Source: an uncultured Coriobacteriaceae bacterium
Lineage (GTDB): Bacteria > Actinomycetota > Coriobacteriia > Coriobacteriales > Atopobiaceae
Assembly: GCA_902778135.1 (NCBI GenBank)
Contig: CACYWP010000004.1
Coordinates: 111,742 to 175,741 of the forward strand
DNA: 64,000 bases
Direction: 5' to 3'
Under the pieces are notes generated by a model, which searched no databases, was not told the origin of the DNA, and saw nothing but the letters and a program-made list of their open reading frames with translations. Shown in pieces: positions 8,427 to 18,630 of the stretch. The stretch's first letter is position 1, and each line of letters starts with the position of its first letter. The position numbers and the translations under genes were made by a program.

Positions 8427-11400
8427 ATGCACAACGATGCTTTCCGGATGACCGCGCGAGTGGCTGCACATGCCTGTGCGGCCTGCCTGATTCTGGCCCT
8501 CTCGCCTCTGGGTGGCGTGCGGCTGGCCTGGGCGACCGAAGACACGCCCGTTAGTCCTGCCGCGCTTTCGGACGAGGTCGTTCTCGACGAAGAGGGGGCG
8601 AATGACGACGAGGCGATTGCCGTCGAGCCATCGCCTGCGTCCGAGGCGGAAGGGTTGGTGGAGCCAGCGGGTGACCTGGACGATTGTGGTGTGGGCGAAG
8701 GCCCCACAGACTCCGACGCTGCGACGGATGGTCCCGAACAGGAATCGACGAATGAGGCGGAGACGCAGGCGTCGGACGTAGTCGAGGCGGCATTCCCAGA
8801 TGACCAGCAGGAGCAGCCAACGGACGCGGCGGAGCAGACTGTCGCGGAGCAACCCGCAGACGAGCCGCAACCCTCCGAGTCCCCCGCCGCCAACCCGGAG
8901 CCCCTCGCCGCACAGCCGGCCACGAAGCGCAACGGCTGGGTGCGCGAGCTGGACGAGCACGGGCTGGCGTGGCGTTACTATCGTGACGACGTGATGCAGA
9001 CGGGCTGGCTGGTCACGGGGACGAACCCCCTGGGGCAAGGCACGGGCCTGCAGCGCTACTGGCTGGACAGCACGGGTGCGATGGCGCTCAACCGCCTGAT
9101 AGACCCGACGACCGAGCTGGACGCGAACGCCTGGTACGCCTTCTCCACGACGAGCGGAGCGGTCGTGCGTGGCAAGTACAGGAGCGACACGGGCTACGTC
9201 TACCTGGCCAACAACGAGGGAAAGCTGGCAAACGTCGGCTGGGTCGTCAGCAATGCCTACGGCGACGGCCTGCAGCGCTACTACGTCGACCCGACCCTGC
9301 ATGCTGCGGTTCCCGGCTATGCGACGTCCGGCTGGCGCCACTACACCTGCGCTGCGGGCTATGTGGCACGCGGCCGCTTTGTCGACCCGGACACCGGGTA
9401 CGTCTACCTCGCCAACGGCGACGGCAGGCTGGAGGCCGACGGCTGGCTCGTATCGAACGCCTACGGCCAGGGCCTGCAACGCTATTACATCGAGCCATCC
9501 GCCCATGCGGCGATTCCCGGGTTCTCGCGAGGTGGCTATGCGCATTACACGCTGCCCGCGGGTTATGTGCTACGTGGTGCGCGCAACGAGAGCGGCGTGC
9601 TGCGTGTTGCCAACAACGATGGCCTCGTTACGGAGGGGTGGCTGGTGACCAGCGCGTTTGGGCAGGGAATCCAGCGCTACTGGCAGCACGACGGGCAGAT
9701 TCTGCGCGACCAGCTGGTCAAGACCGGCACGAGCAGCTACTCCTTCGCGCGTCCCGATGGTTATGTCGTGCGTGGAAAGTGGGTGCATCCTGCGACGGGT
9801 CGCGTCTACCTGGCTGACGGTGACGGCAAGCTGGCCTCCGCGGGCTGGCTGGTCACCAAGGCCTATGACGGCAAGTTGGAGCGCTACTACGTCGATGGCA
9901 CGACGCACGCGGCGCGGACGGGCTTCTTCAACGTGGGTGGCAAGGGCTATTTTGGCCTGCCAACCAAGGGCTACGTCGCGCGAGCCAACAATTCGTCCGT
10001 CAAGTCCGACAACGATGGCGTCCTGACCTATCCTGCCGGATGGCTCGTTACCGACGCCTTCGGCCAGGGTCTGCAGCGCTATTGGGTGCGCGGCGGTACG
10101 CCGGTGACGTCCCAACTGGTACGCCTGGCGTCAGGCGCATGGGCCTACGCCCGTCCCGAAGGGTACGTCGTGCGAGGTCTCTGGGCCGACAACGCCACGG
10201 GCAACGTCTATCTGGCCAACAACGACGGAACGCTGGAGAAGCCCGGCTGGGTGACCTCGAAGGCCTACGACGCGCAGGGCATCACCCGGAAGTACTGGGT
10301 CGACAGCAAGACGCATGCAGCCGTGACCGGCGAGTTCTCCGTCGATGGCAACAGGTATCTGGGGCTGCGTGGCAAGGGGTTCGTGTTGGTCGGCTATGCG
10401 ATGGTGGACGACGTCGCATACAATGGCGATGCCACAGGTGCGCTGTACCCCACGCTCACCGCCACGGCCAAGGTCGCCCAGGGCGTCGAGGCGACGCTGC
10501 TCAGCACCGTCGCAGGCGGCATGGTGTACCTCTTCCTGCCATCCAGCGCGGACACGACAGGCATCTCCCTCTCTGCGGCCCTGGGCTCCGAGAAGGCCCA
10601 GCTGATGCTGGCAGCAAAGGGCTCCAGCCAGTTTGTGGCTGCCGATCGGTTGGACCTCTCGGCGTGGCAGACGCAGCGCGCCGACAACGGGGCCTGGCTC
10701 TTTGACGTGCGTACGGGCGGCTCGACGCTGGTACACACCCTGGCTGTGATGGTGTCCTCGGGCACCAAGGCCGTCTATCTCGTCAGCGCCGATCCCGAGA
10801 GCGGGGGGCGTCTGTACATCGAGAGGTCGTTGGACCATTCCACGAGCGCAGACGTGACGGTCCTGGTGGTCGATGCGGACGGCAAGGTCGTCTACAACAA
10901 GGATGCCGAGGAAGGCGGCTACTCCACCATCAAGGGACGCGGCAACAGCACATGGGTCGCCTCGGTGAAGAAGCCCTACCAGATCAAGCTGAGCAAGAAG
11001 GAAGACCTGCTTGGTACCGGCGACAAGGCCAACAAGGCGAAGAAGTGGCTGCTGTTGGCCAACGCAAGCGATCCGTCACTGCTGCGTACGACCTACGTGA
11101 TGGCACTGGGAAGGATGCTGGGCGTAGATGTCGAGCAGCTCGAGCCGGTCGACCTCTACTACGATGGCCAGTACCGCGGCTCCTACCTCTTGGTGGAAAA
11201 GGTCGAGATCGGTTCCGGGCGCATCGACATCGAGGACCTGGAGGGCAGCTTCGAGGATGCGAACGAGGGTGTCGACTTGGCAGACCTGCCGACCGCGCGG
11301 GCGACCAATTCTGCGGGCATGACGTTCCAGTACGTGGTTGGCGCGGACAACCCCTCCGACATCTCTGGCGGCTACCTGCTGGAGGTAGACCCGGTGTACT

Positions 11401-12044
11401 ACGAGAAGGAGGCGGTCTGGTTCGACACGAGTCACGGCAAGGTCGTCGTGAAGAGCCCCGAGTTCTGCTCGTACGAGAGCGTGCTGTACATCAGCGAGTA
11501 CGTGCAGCTGGCATTCGACCTGTTTGACGGCTATGCCCTCGGGACGGTGAGCGGTAGGATCGTGTCGGAGCGCCTGGACCTCGACTCGTTCGTCGCGGTG
11601 TCGCTGGTGCAGGAGCTGGTACGCAACATCGACTACTTCCACAGCTCGACCTACTTCTACAAGGACGCGGGCGGCTGCCTGGTGGCGGGCCCGCTCTGGG
11701 ACTTCGATGCATGCTGCGGCCTGCGCACGGAAGACCGCGAGGGAACCGGCTTCATCGAGGATGCGTACGCGGACTTCATCGGGAAGAGCAGGACGCTGGT
11801 GTTCGACCTTGGCATGCTGTGGAGGAGAGAGGGCTCGAACGCCGCGTGGCGAACCCTGCGCGACCTACCCGAACGACGCAGCGAGATTGCCGCGACGCAG
11901 GCGATGAACGAGGTCATCTGGAAGTTCAAGACCTTCCCGAACGAGCGGGATCCCCTACCCACCTACGAGGAGAACTTCAACTTTCTCACGAAGTGGCTGG
12001 AAGAGCAGATTGGCTGGTTTGACGACAAGTTCGGCGTGGCGTGA
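8427..12044 (+). CDS. Secreted cell-wall-binding repeat protein with C-terminal CotH-type kinase domain
   Basis: The 1205-aa product has a signal peptide (about 1-36, SPLGGVRLAWA), an acidic linker to about 165 and many cell-wall-binding repeats to about 680 (for example GWVVSNAYGDGLQRYYVD). A beta-rich spacer leads into a CotH domain at about 790-1190. CotH landmarks are GRGNSTW (from residue 837) with the following KKPYQIKLSKK, then KKWLLLANASDPSLLR, GQYRGSYLLVEKV and the metal-binding-like LWDFD (Asp1092, Asp1094). CotH proteins are atypical kinases; in Bacillus CotH phosphorylates spore-coat proteins. Here the kinase would sit outside the membrane on the wall, and its substrate is unknown. 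The start has AAGGAG 6-7 nt upstream. The gene lies 111 bp after rfbC on the same strand. Kinase activity is inferred from the family. Confidence 0.85.
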   Translation: MHNDAFRMTARVAAHACAACLILALSPLGGVRLAWATEDTPVSPAALSDEVVLDEEGANDDEAIAVEPSPASEAEGLVEPAGDLDDCGVGEGPTDSDAATDGPEQESTNEAETQASDVVEAAFPDDQQEQPTDAAEQTVAEQPADEPQPSESPAANPEPLAAQPATKRNGWVRELDEHGLAWRYYRDDVMQTGWLVTGTNPLGQGTGLQRYWLDSTGAMALNRLIDPTTELDANAWYAFSTTSGAVVRGKYRSDTGYVYLANNEGKLANVGWVVSNAYGDGLQRYYVDPTLHAAVPGYATSGWRHYTCAAGYVARGRFVDPDTGYVYLANGDGRLEADGWLVSNAYGQGLQRYYIEPSAHAAIPGFSRGGYAHYTLPAGYVLRGARNESGVLRVANNDGLVTEGWLVTSAFGQGIQRYWQHDGQILRDQLVKTGTSSYSFARPDGYVVRGKWVHPATGRVYLADGDGKLASAGWLVTKAYDGKLERYYVDGTTHAARTGFFNVGGKGYFGLPTKGYVARANNSSVKSDNDGVLTYPAGWLVTDAFGQGLQRYWVRGGTPVTSQLVRLASGAWAYARPEGYVVRGLWADNATGNVYLANNDGTLEKPGWVTSKAYDAQGITRKYWVDSKTHAAVTGEFSVDGNRYLGLRGKGFVLVGYAMVDDVAYNGDATGALYPTLTATAKVAQGVEATLLSTVAGGMVYLFLPSSADTTGISLSAALGSEKAQLMLAAKGSSQFVAADRLDLSAWQTQRADNGAWLFDVRTGGSTLVHTLAVMVSSGTKAVYLVSADPESGGRLYIERSLDHSTSADVTVLVVDADGKVVYNKDAEEGGYSTIKGRGNSTWVASVKKPYQIKLSKKEDLLGTGDKANKAKKWLLLANASDPSLLRTTYVMALGRMLGVDVEQLEPVDLYYDGQYRGSYLLVEKVEIGSGRIDIEDLEGSFEDANEGVDLADLPTARATNSAGMTFQYVVGADNPSDISGGYLLEVDPVYYEKEAVWFDTSHGKVVVKSPEFCSYESVLYISEYVQLAFDLFDGYALGTVSGRIVSERLDLDSFVAVSLVQELVRNIDYFHSSTYFYKDAGGCLVAGPLWDFDACCGLRTEDREGTGFIEDAYADFIGKSRTLVFDLGMLWRREGSNAAWRTLRDLPERRSEIAATQAMNEVIWKFKTFPNERDPLPTYEENFNFLTKWLEEQIGWFDDKFGVA

Positions 12045-12100
12045 GGCCTATTGAGCAGAGCCTGAGGCTTGTGCTTTGGCCATCCGACCCAACCAGCAGC

Positions 12101-12256
12101 TTCGACCGTCTGGGACGGTTCTCCTCGGTCGAAACGTCTGATACGTTTCGACCGCAGAGAACCGTCCCAGACGGTCGAAGCAGGGCTCGCCCGGGCGAGG
12201 AGGAACCGCTGGTTGTGCGGGTTTTCGACCGCAGAGAACCGTCCCAGACGGTCGAA
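12101..12256. repeat. REP-like palindrome cluster (family 1), three copies
   Basis: Copies lie at 12101-12133 (forward), 12147-12179 (reverse) and 12224-12256 (reverse), each 33 bp with TTCGACC/GGTCGAA ends. They fill the gap between the convergent CotH-kinase gene and the end of the glycosyltransferase operon, so they may also act as a bidirectional terminator. Confidence 0.85.
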
Positions 12257-12265
12257 GCAGGGCCG

Positions 12266-14668
12266 TTATGCGTCCTTGCGTAGCTTGAACCAGGGGCTGG
12301 CGGGGTCGCACTGCGGGTTGAGGACGGGGTCGCCCTGCTCGAAGAAGCGGGGCCAACGCTCGCGCATCAGCTGGGCCTCGGCCTCGGTCTGGGCCGCACG
12401 GACGGGGTCGATGCTGTCGTGGCCCCTCGTGGCGAACTCGCGATGTGACAGTCGGGCGTTGGGCGTGTAGACCACCACGCGACCCGTCTCGCGGACACGC
12501 CAGCAGAAGTCGACGTCGTTGTAGGTGACGGCCAGACGCTCGTCGTAGCCTCCCAACTCGTCAAACAGGGCCTTGGGCACCATCTGGGCGGCGCCGAGCA
12601 CCGACGAGTAGTCGCGCGGGCAGTCCAGGCTGGCCAGATAGCCACCGTGGGTCTCCAGCGTCAGGTTCTGGTTGATGAACCCCAGGCGACCGTCGCTCAT
12701 CAGGGCAATACCCGCCGTTTGGACCAGGCCGTCGGGGAACACCAGCAGCGGGCCGACGACACCCACGTCCGGACGCTGGAAGTAGCCCAGCATCGCGCGG
12801 ATGGCACCGTCGGACAGGGTGACGGTGTCGTTGTTCAGCAGGAAGAGATAGTCTCCGTTTGCCTGAGCCGCCGCCCAGTTGAGGATGCTCGCGTAGTTGA
12901 ACGAGCCCTCGTAGCGCAGCACGCGGATGCGGGGGTCGCGGGCGGCCATCCTGTCGTAGAAGGCGAAGGTGGACGCCTTGGTGCTGTTGTTCTCCACCAG
13001 CAGAACCTCGAGGTTGTCCCAACCTGCCTTCTCCAGCAGCGACGTGACACAGGCGTCCAGCAGGTCGATATGGTCCTTGGTCGGAATGATGACGCTGACC
13101 ATGGGGTTGCCCGCGGGAACGTCGTAGGTGACGCGATGGGTGCCGGGACGCATGCCCGTCTCAACCGTCGCCGCGATGCCGGTGCGCGCGAAATGTGCCT
13201 TCAGCGCGTTGATGGCAGCGTCGGTGACGTAGGGCTTCGACTCGTTGGCCTCGTAGTTGATGGATGCGGCGTGGTTGCGCCAGTGGTACAGCACGCGCGG
13301 GACGTGCCCGACCGGCGCCTGCTCGGACATCCGCAGCGTCAGGTCGTAGTCCTGGGCGCCTTCGACCTCGGGGGTGGAGAGCCCCGCCCTCAGCAGCAGG
13401 TCGCGTCGCGCGGCCAGCATGTGGATGACGTAGTTGTGGGAGAACAGGGCGTCGGGGTTGAAGTCGGGCTTCAGGCGCGGGTAGAACACCGTATCCATAC
13501 CTTCGGTGAAGCTGTCCTCGTCGCAGTAGATCAGGCCAACCTCGGGGCGCTCGTTTGCCAGGCGCATGTACTCGTAGAGCGCATCGGGCTCGATGATGTC
13601 GTCCTGGTCCAGGAAGGCGACCCAGTCTCCGCTGGCTGCCGCGACGCCTGCGTTGGTGTTGCCGACGATACCGCGATTGCCGTCGAGCCCCACGACCTTG
13701 ACGCGCGGGTCCTCGTGGCCCACGTCGGCCAGATACGACCCGACGGCAGTGTCCTCGATGTTGGCGTTGACGGCTATCAGCTCCCAGTTGGGGTAGGTCT
13801 GGGCCTGTACCGACTCGACGCAGGCCCGCAGGAAGTCCATGGGAGGACGGTAGACGGGCACGACGATTGACACGAGGGGCAGGTCAGGCAGGGGGTGTGC
13901 CCGTTGCTCGGCCAACTGGACCTCGGTCGCTCGGTGCGCAGCGAACCAGGCAGCATAGTCGGGATCGCCTGCCGCGTCGGTGGTCATGGCGGCAAACCCC
14001 TGCACCATCTCGCTGCGGTATTCGGGTGTCATCATGAAGATCCACGGCTTGTAGCCGTCGCCGCCCGGCGCGGAGAAGAGCAGCATCCCCTCGTCCTTGG
14101 GCAGCAGGTAGGATAGGACGATGTGCCAGCGCTGGTCGTCGCCCATCCCGCACTCCAGAACCTGCGTCTGCTTCGCCACGCCGTTGCGCAGCACCTTCGC
14201 GGGGTCCAGCTCGACGTCGCGCACGCCCTCGGGGAAGCTGATCCGGATGCGCGTGACCTCGTAGCGGTCATCGTAGGGATAGACGCCGATGGGCTCGAAG
14301 AAAGCCGATTCGTCGGTATGGGCCAGCTCGATGGCCTCCATGCGCGGCGGCATGTCCTTCAGGAAGCGCTCGGTATAGCTGTTGCGCAGCTTCCAGCCGC
14401 GTCGCCCCCATTCCCTGTGCCAGAGGACGGTGCCGTTGCGCGTGGTCACGTCGAGCGCCTGCCTGCGGTCCTCGAGGTGGGGAAATGCTGCGACCCACAG
14501 CTGGGTGGTGGTCCCGGCACCCTCGATGCGGTAGAAGGGGGCCTCCATGAACGCGTCGCCATAGTGGTACACGGCCCGCAGGGTGGCGTCCGGGTCGATG
14601 CCCGTCACCTTGAACGCGTGGTAGCGAGACCAGAGGTGCTCTGCGACCCCGTATGGTATGACCCTCAT
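12266..14668 (-). CDS. Tandem-domain family 2 glycosyltransferase
   Basis: The 800-aa protein has an N-terminal beta-rich domain of about 250 residues and then two GT-A (GT2) modules. The first begins near residue 263 (LVSIVVPVYRPPMDF) and has DQDD near 353. The second begins near 523 (MVSVIIPTKDH) and has LLNNDT near 611. The Asp clusters bind the nucleotide-sugar metal, so both domains look competent. Such two-headed enzymes extend rhamnose-rich or other repeating surface glycans on the cytoplasmic face. GGAAGGAGAG upstream supports ATG 14668. It is the last gene of a four-gene minus-strand operon, 45 bp after the preceding gene, and REP-like repeats follow it. Donor and acceptor are unknown. 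Confidence 0.85.
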   Translation of the reverse strand: MRVIPYGVAEHLWSRYHAFKVTGIDPDATLRAVYHYGDAFMEAPFYRIEGAGTTTQLWVAAFPHLEDRRQALDVTTRNGTVLWHREWGRRGWKLRNSYTERFLKDMPPRMEAIELAHTDESAFFEPIGVYPYDDRYEVTRIRISFPEGVRDVELDPAKVLRNGVAKQTQVLECGMGDDQRWHIVLSYLLPKDEGMLLFSAPGGDGYKPWIFMMTPEYRSEMVQGFAAMTTDAAGDPDYAAWFAAHRATEVQLAEQRAHPLPDLPLVSIVVPVYRPPMDFLRACVESVQAQTYPNWELIAVNANIEDTAVGSYLADVGHEDPRVKVVGLDGNRGIVGNTNAGVAAASGDWVAFLDQDDIIEPDALYEYMRLANERPEVGLIYCDEDSFTEGMDTVFYPRLKPDFNPDALFSHNYVIHMLAARRDLLLRAGLSTPEVEGAQDYDLTLRMSEQAPVGHVPRVLYHWRNHAASINYEANESKPYVTDAAINALKAHFARTGIAATVETGMRPGTHRVTYDVPAGNPMVSVIIPTKDHIDLLDACVTSLLEKAGWDNLEVLLVENNSTKASTFAFYDRMAARDPRIRVLRYEGSFNYASILNWAAAQANGDYLFLLNNDTVTLSDGAIRAMLGYFQRPDVGVVGPLLVFPDGLVQTAGIALMSDGRLGFINQNLTLETHGGYLASLDCPRDYSSVLGAAQMVPKALFDELGGYDERLAVTYNDVDFCWRVRETGRVVVYTPNARLSHREFATRGHDSIDPVRAAQTEAEAQLMRERWPRFFEQGDPVLNPQCDPASPWFKLRKDA

Positions 14669-14713
14669 GGAGACTCTCCTTCCGAGCTGCGGCGACGGGG
14701 CCTATGGTATCGG

Positions 14714-16126
14714 TTATGTGCCAGATGTGTCACGCAATGTGCTTGCGAGGGGCCTGACGGCGAAGGTGAGGGGCTGCTGGTGTTGCTCGTTGGTCAGCTC
14801 GCTGGAATAGGCGTAGCTGGGGTCGGGTACGTCCAACAGGTCCCATCCGTCGTCGGTGCGCCCTGTCTGGTCCGTTGGCAGCAGGTTGTCGGTGCGCATC
14901 AGGCAGGCGCACGGCTTCAGACTGGGGTCGAGGCGCAGCGGGTAGAAGTCGTGGTTGTCCGGGATGACGTGCTGGTAATGGATGGTGGTCAGCGAGTTGT
15001 AGCGCACGCGCAGCAGTACGGAGCGCTCCTCCAGGCAGGGGTCGACGCGGTTGCCGTAGAATAGCTGGACCGTCGCGAACTCCTCGTTGTAGGGATAGTC
15101 CTTGACCAGGCTGGCGCAGGCGATGCGGCTCTTGACGGCGACGGCCCTGCTCCTGGTGCGAGCCACGGGCTTGATGGAGGCTATGCGGTCCAGCAGGCGG
15201 TTGACCAGTAGATCGAGGTTTGCGCTCTGGGAGGCGAAGCGACGCAGGGGCTTCAGCCGCAGCAGGGCGTGTCGATAGCCGTGAGAGAGGTCCTCCCACA
15301 GCTCCTTGGACGTGCGCTTGGTGGGATCCGAGCGCCCGGAGAAGTTCTGCCGGGCATGGGCCTTCAGGCTGGTGAGGCCGAGCCAACCGGGCCCACCGAA
15401 GACGTCGTAGCAGTAGAACGGCGTGCTGGTGGCCATGCAGAGCTGGGCGGTCCTGCCAATGGAGATGACGACGTCGAAGGAATCGAGAAGCTGGGGTGTG
15501 ATGGGCACCGACAGCGACTCGTAGCCGAAGTAGGTGATGTCGACCCCATCGGGTACGACGTCGCGCAGACCGAGCACCTCTGCGGGCGTGTGGTTGGAGA
15601 TGACCGCGATGCGCTCGATGGACTGTGGCCGTTTGCGCGGCTCCAGCTCGAAGAAGGCGCGCGACGCGTAGTTGGGTAGCACCATCGTGGCAAGGCCCCG
15701 CGGCAGCTCCTCCGCATAGGCGTCCTGGCACTCCTGGGAGACGAAGACTGCGAGATCGGCGCTAGCGATGAAGGTTGGCAGAAGCTCGTGCTCGCTGGCT
15801 GCGCCCAGCACTGACACTACGACCCTGTCGAAGCTGATGTCCAGACAGTTCCAGACATAGTCGCTGACTAGGTGGTGCTGGGCGAAGAAGAGGTCGTAGT
15901 GGTCGTCGAGCGTGTCCGCCTGCTCGAAGGTGACCACGCGCACGCCGGCTTCTAGGAAGTCGTCAATGATGGGATAGGCCGAAAGCAATGTAAAGCAAGT
16001 CACTTCATAGCCATGGGACATCAGCTGTTCTGCCATCTCTAGGCTATGGAGTTCCGAGCCGGTACGTGACTTGAGAAATATGCAGGTAATCAAGGCGCTT
16101 TTCGTGCTAACAGTCGTTGCTTTCAA
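14714..16126 (-). CDS. Glycosyltransferase-like protein, probable GT-B (GT4-type) fold
   Basis: This 470-aa cytoplasmic protein opens with a GT-B-like N-terminus, where GSELHSLEMAEQLMSHGYEV resembles the donor-independent Rossmann half of GT4 enzymes. A second Rossmann-like half follows (RIAVISNHTPAEVLG, VVISIGRTAQLCMATSTPFY). The canonical GT4 EX7E motif is not obvious, so the family assignment is tentative. An in-frame TAA seven codons upstream limits the start; TTG 16126 is the first usable codon and has no good ribosome site. It lies between two tandem GT2 genes in the same operon (65 bp and 45 bp gaps), which points to surface-glycan synthesis. Confidence 0.6.
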   Translation of the reverse strand: MKATTVSTKSALITCIFLKSRTGSELHSLEMAEQLMSHGYEVTCFTLLSAYPIIDDFLEAGVRVVTFEQADTLDDHYDLFFAQHHLVSDYVWNCLDISFDRVVVSVLGAASEHELLPTFIASADLAVFVSQECQDAYAEELPRGLATMVLPNYASRAFFELEPRKRPQSIERIAVISNHTPAEVLGLRDVVPDGVDITYFGYESLSVPITPQLLDSFDVVISIGRTAQLCMATSTPFYCYDVFGGPGWLGLTSLKAHARQNFSGRSDPTKRTSKELWEDLSHGYRHALLRLKPLRRFASQSANLDLLVNRLLDRIASIKPVARTRSRAVAVKSRIACASLVKDYPYNEEFATVQLFYGNRVDPCLEERSVLLRVRYNSLTTIHYQHVIPDNHDFYPLRLDPSLKPCACLMRTDNLLPTDQTGRTDDGWDLLDVPDPSYAYSSELTNEQHQQPLTFAVRPLASTLRDTSGT

Positions 16127-16191
16127 GATAGATACACCTGTGCTTTACGGCTAGCAATTGATGGATATCACACGTCCCTCTCTTCTTGCCA

Positions 16192-18606
16192 CTAGGTTGC
16201 CTCAAGCATGCGGAAGGCATTCATGTAGCGGAAGTTCTTGCTGTAGAAGTGCTCACCCAACGTGACGTAGCGCTGCCAGCGCCCGAGGAATACGCCGTGC
16301 TCGCGTCCGAAGTCGATGGTGTTCTCCCTGCTGGTGGCGGGCGATCGCGTCACCGACTCGTAGTGGCGCAGGCGCGTGGCCAGCTGGACGAGCACCGCGA
16401 ACCCTGCCTGCTGTACGCGCATGCAGTAGTCGACATCATTGAAGTTGACCGAGAGGTCCTCGTCCATCCCGCCCACCGCGTCGAACACGTTGCGCTTGGT
16501 CAGCAGGCAGGCGCCGGTCACGGCCGAGCAGCGGTGCGACAGCACGTCGCTCTCGTAATAGCCCCAGGTGCCCTCGGGCAGGCCCATGTCGATGTGGAAC
16601 GGACCGGTGCCGCGGCCGACGGCCACGCCAACGTGCTGGTAGGTGTCGTCCGCGTACAGCAGCTTGCATCCCACCGCTCCGATGTCGTCGCGCATGGCCG
16701 GACCCATCATCTGCTCCAGCCAGTCGTCCTCCATGACCTCCGTGTCGTTGTTCAGCATCAGCAGGTAGTCGCCCGCTGCCGCCGCGAACCCGTCATTGAC
16801 GACCTTGGAGAAGTTGAAGACGCCGCCGGTCTCGCTGGTGACGACGCGGATGCGGCTGTCGCGTGCCCGCAGCTCGCCGTAATAATCGAAGGTTTCAGGG
16901 TCGCTGCTGTTGTTCTCCACGACCACGATCTCGTAGTTGGGCCACGAGGTGCGCGCCAGGATCGAGTCCACGCAGGTGGCCAGCACGTCTCGCGCGTCCT
17001 TGTTGGGGATGACGATGGAGACCAGCGGATGCTCGTCGAAGTGATAGACCACCTCGCAGCGTCCGGGCATGCGCGCCTCCATCACGGCCGTCGCGTTGAT
17101 GCCGCAACGGTCCAGGTGTCCCTGCACGGCCAGGCGCTCGGCCTCCAGCGCGTAGGACTTCTGGCTGACGCCCTTGCCGGCGGTCGAGTTCTCGTGGATG
17201 CGCCAGTGGTACAGCACGCGCCGCGCGTGGTAGACGTTGCGCGCCTGCTCGCCCACCAGGAAGGTCATGTTGTGGTCCTGCGAGCCGTCGAAGCGCTTGT
17301 CCGGCAGCTCGGGCAAGGCGTCGACGATGGACTTGCGCACCGTCAGCATGTGGGTGACGTAGTTCTCCGAGCACAGCAGGTCGGGATCCCAGTCGGGCTT
17401 GAAGAAGGGCACGATGTAGTGGCCGTCCTGCAGGTGGTCCTCGTCGCAGTAGAGCAGGTCGGTCGTGGGGTAGTTGTTGATGCCCTCGGCATACCAGTAC
17501 AGCAGGTCGGGTTCGATGACGTCATCGTGGTCGAAGAAGGCGATGAAGTCGCCCGTGGCCGCGCGGATGCCCGCGTTGGTGTTCTCGGTGATGCCGTAGT
17601 TGTCGTCCAGCGGGATGTGCCGGATGCGCTCGTCCGCCGCGACGTACGCCTCGACGGCCTCGCGCAGCCCCTCGTCCTCGGGCGAGGCGTTGACCAGCAG
17701 CAGCTCCCAGTAGGGGTAGGTCTGGGCCACCACCGAGTCGGCCATCTCTCGCAGGAAGTCCAGCGGCGTGCGGAATAGCGGTACGACGATGGAGAAGACG
17801 GGCCGGATGGCGAAGTTGTCCGATGCCAGGCGCTGGAAGACAGGGTCGTTCTTGCGCATGCGGTGGTGGCGGATGAACCAGTCCTCGTAGCGAACGTCGC
17901 GGTCGGCCGGCGTGGCCTCGACGGCCCACTTGCCCTGCAGCTGGGCGAGACGCCACGGCTCCAGCTCGATGAAGCGGTGCGCGCCGGCGAAGTGCACGTC
18001 GATGACCAGGCCCTTGTGGCCGGCGGGGATGCGCAGCGAGAACGTGGAGCGGAAGCGCAGCTCGGAGGGATAGCGCTCGTCGCGTCGCGTCGAGGTCCCC
18101 AAGTCGATGGGGTCGTCCGCCAGCAGGGTTCCGTTCAGGGCATAGATAGCGGCGCGCAGGTCGCTGGTGTCGAAGCCGATGGGGAAGGCCTCGACGCCGC
18201 ACACGACGACCAGCTGGTCGTCGGCGGGCACCATCCGGTGGACGACTAGCGCGAAGGGAGCCAGCGCCTCGTCGATGTTGCGCACGGCAAGCGCCGCCTG
18301 GTTCTTGGTCGCGGTGTTGATGGACGACCGCAGGCGTGCCGACAGGGGTCGAACGACGGTCTCCAGGCGGCCTACCTCGGCGTCGTCAGCCCCGTAGGCG
18401 ACGACGCTCAGCTGCTGGGGGATGGACAGGACGGCGACGGTGGCGACCCATGCGCCCTCGCCCACGGCAAAGGCCTCGCAGGGCAGCTCGGCGCCCTTCT
18501 GGGTCGAGGCGTGCGCCTCGATGCGCGCCGCACTGCCATAGACGCGGACGAACACCTTGCCCGAACCGCGAGTAATCTCTCCAAGGGAAAGCGTGCTCTC
18601 AGACAT
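16192..18606 (-). CDS. Tandem-domain family 2 glycosyltransferase
   Basis: This 804-aa protein has the same layout as the other two-headed GT2 enzymes of the operon. An N-terminal beta-rich domain is followed by GT2 module one (FSIVVPLFRTPLDF near 270, FFDHDD near 357) and GT2 module two (LVSIVIPNKDARD near 532, MLNNDTEV near 617). Both modules keep the metal-binding Asp motif. GAGGAG lies 5 nt before ATG 18606; a GTG one codon earlier is also possible. Only 24 bp separates it from the upstream gene, indicating cotranscription. It likely adds alternating sugars to a wall polysaccharide, perhaps including the rhamnose made through rfbC; that link is inference. Confidence 0.87.
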   Translation of the reverse strand: MSESTLSLGEITRGSGKVFVRVYGSAARIEAHASTQKGAELPCEAFAVGEGAWVATVAVLSIPQQLSVVAYGADDAEVGRLETVVRPLSARLRSSINTATKNQAALAVRNIDEALAPFALVVHRMVPADDQLVVVCGVEAFPIGFDTSDLRAAIYALNGTLLADDPIDLGTSTRRDERYPSELRFRSTFSLRIPAGHKGLVIDVHFAGAHRFIELEPWRLAQLQGKWAVEATPADRDVRYEDWFIRHHRMRKNDPVFQRLASDNFAIRPVFSIVVPLFRTPLDFLREMADSVVAQTYPYWELLLVNASPEDEGLREAVEAYVAADERIRHIPLDDNYGITENTNAGIRAATGDFIAFFDHDDVIEPDLLYWYAEGINNYPTTDLLYCDEDHLQDGHYIVPFFKPDWDPDLLCSENYVTHMLTVRKSIVDALPELPDKRFDGSQDHNMTFLVGEQARNVYHARRVLYHWRIHENSTAGKGVSQKSYALEAERLAVQGHLDRCGINATAVMEARMPGRCEVVYHFDEHPLVSIVIPNKDARDVLATCVDSILARTSWPNYEIVVVENNSSDPETFDYYGELRARDSRIRVVTSETGGVFNFSKVVNDGFAAAAGDYLLMLNNDTEVMEDDWLEQMMGPAMRDDIGAVGCKLLYADDTYQHVGVAVGRGTGPFHIDMGLPEGTWGYYESDVLSHRCSAVTGACLLTKRNVFDAVGGMDEDLSVNFNDVDYCMRVQQAGFAVLVQLATRLRHYESVTRSPATSRENTIDFGREHGVFLGRWQRYVTLGEHFYSKNFRYMNAFRMLEAT

Positions 18607-18630
18607 CACAGCTCCTCACGTCGTGCGCCG

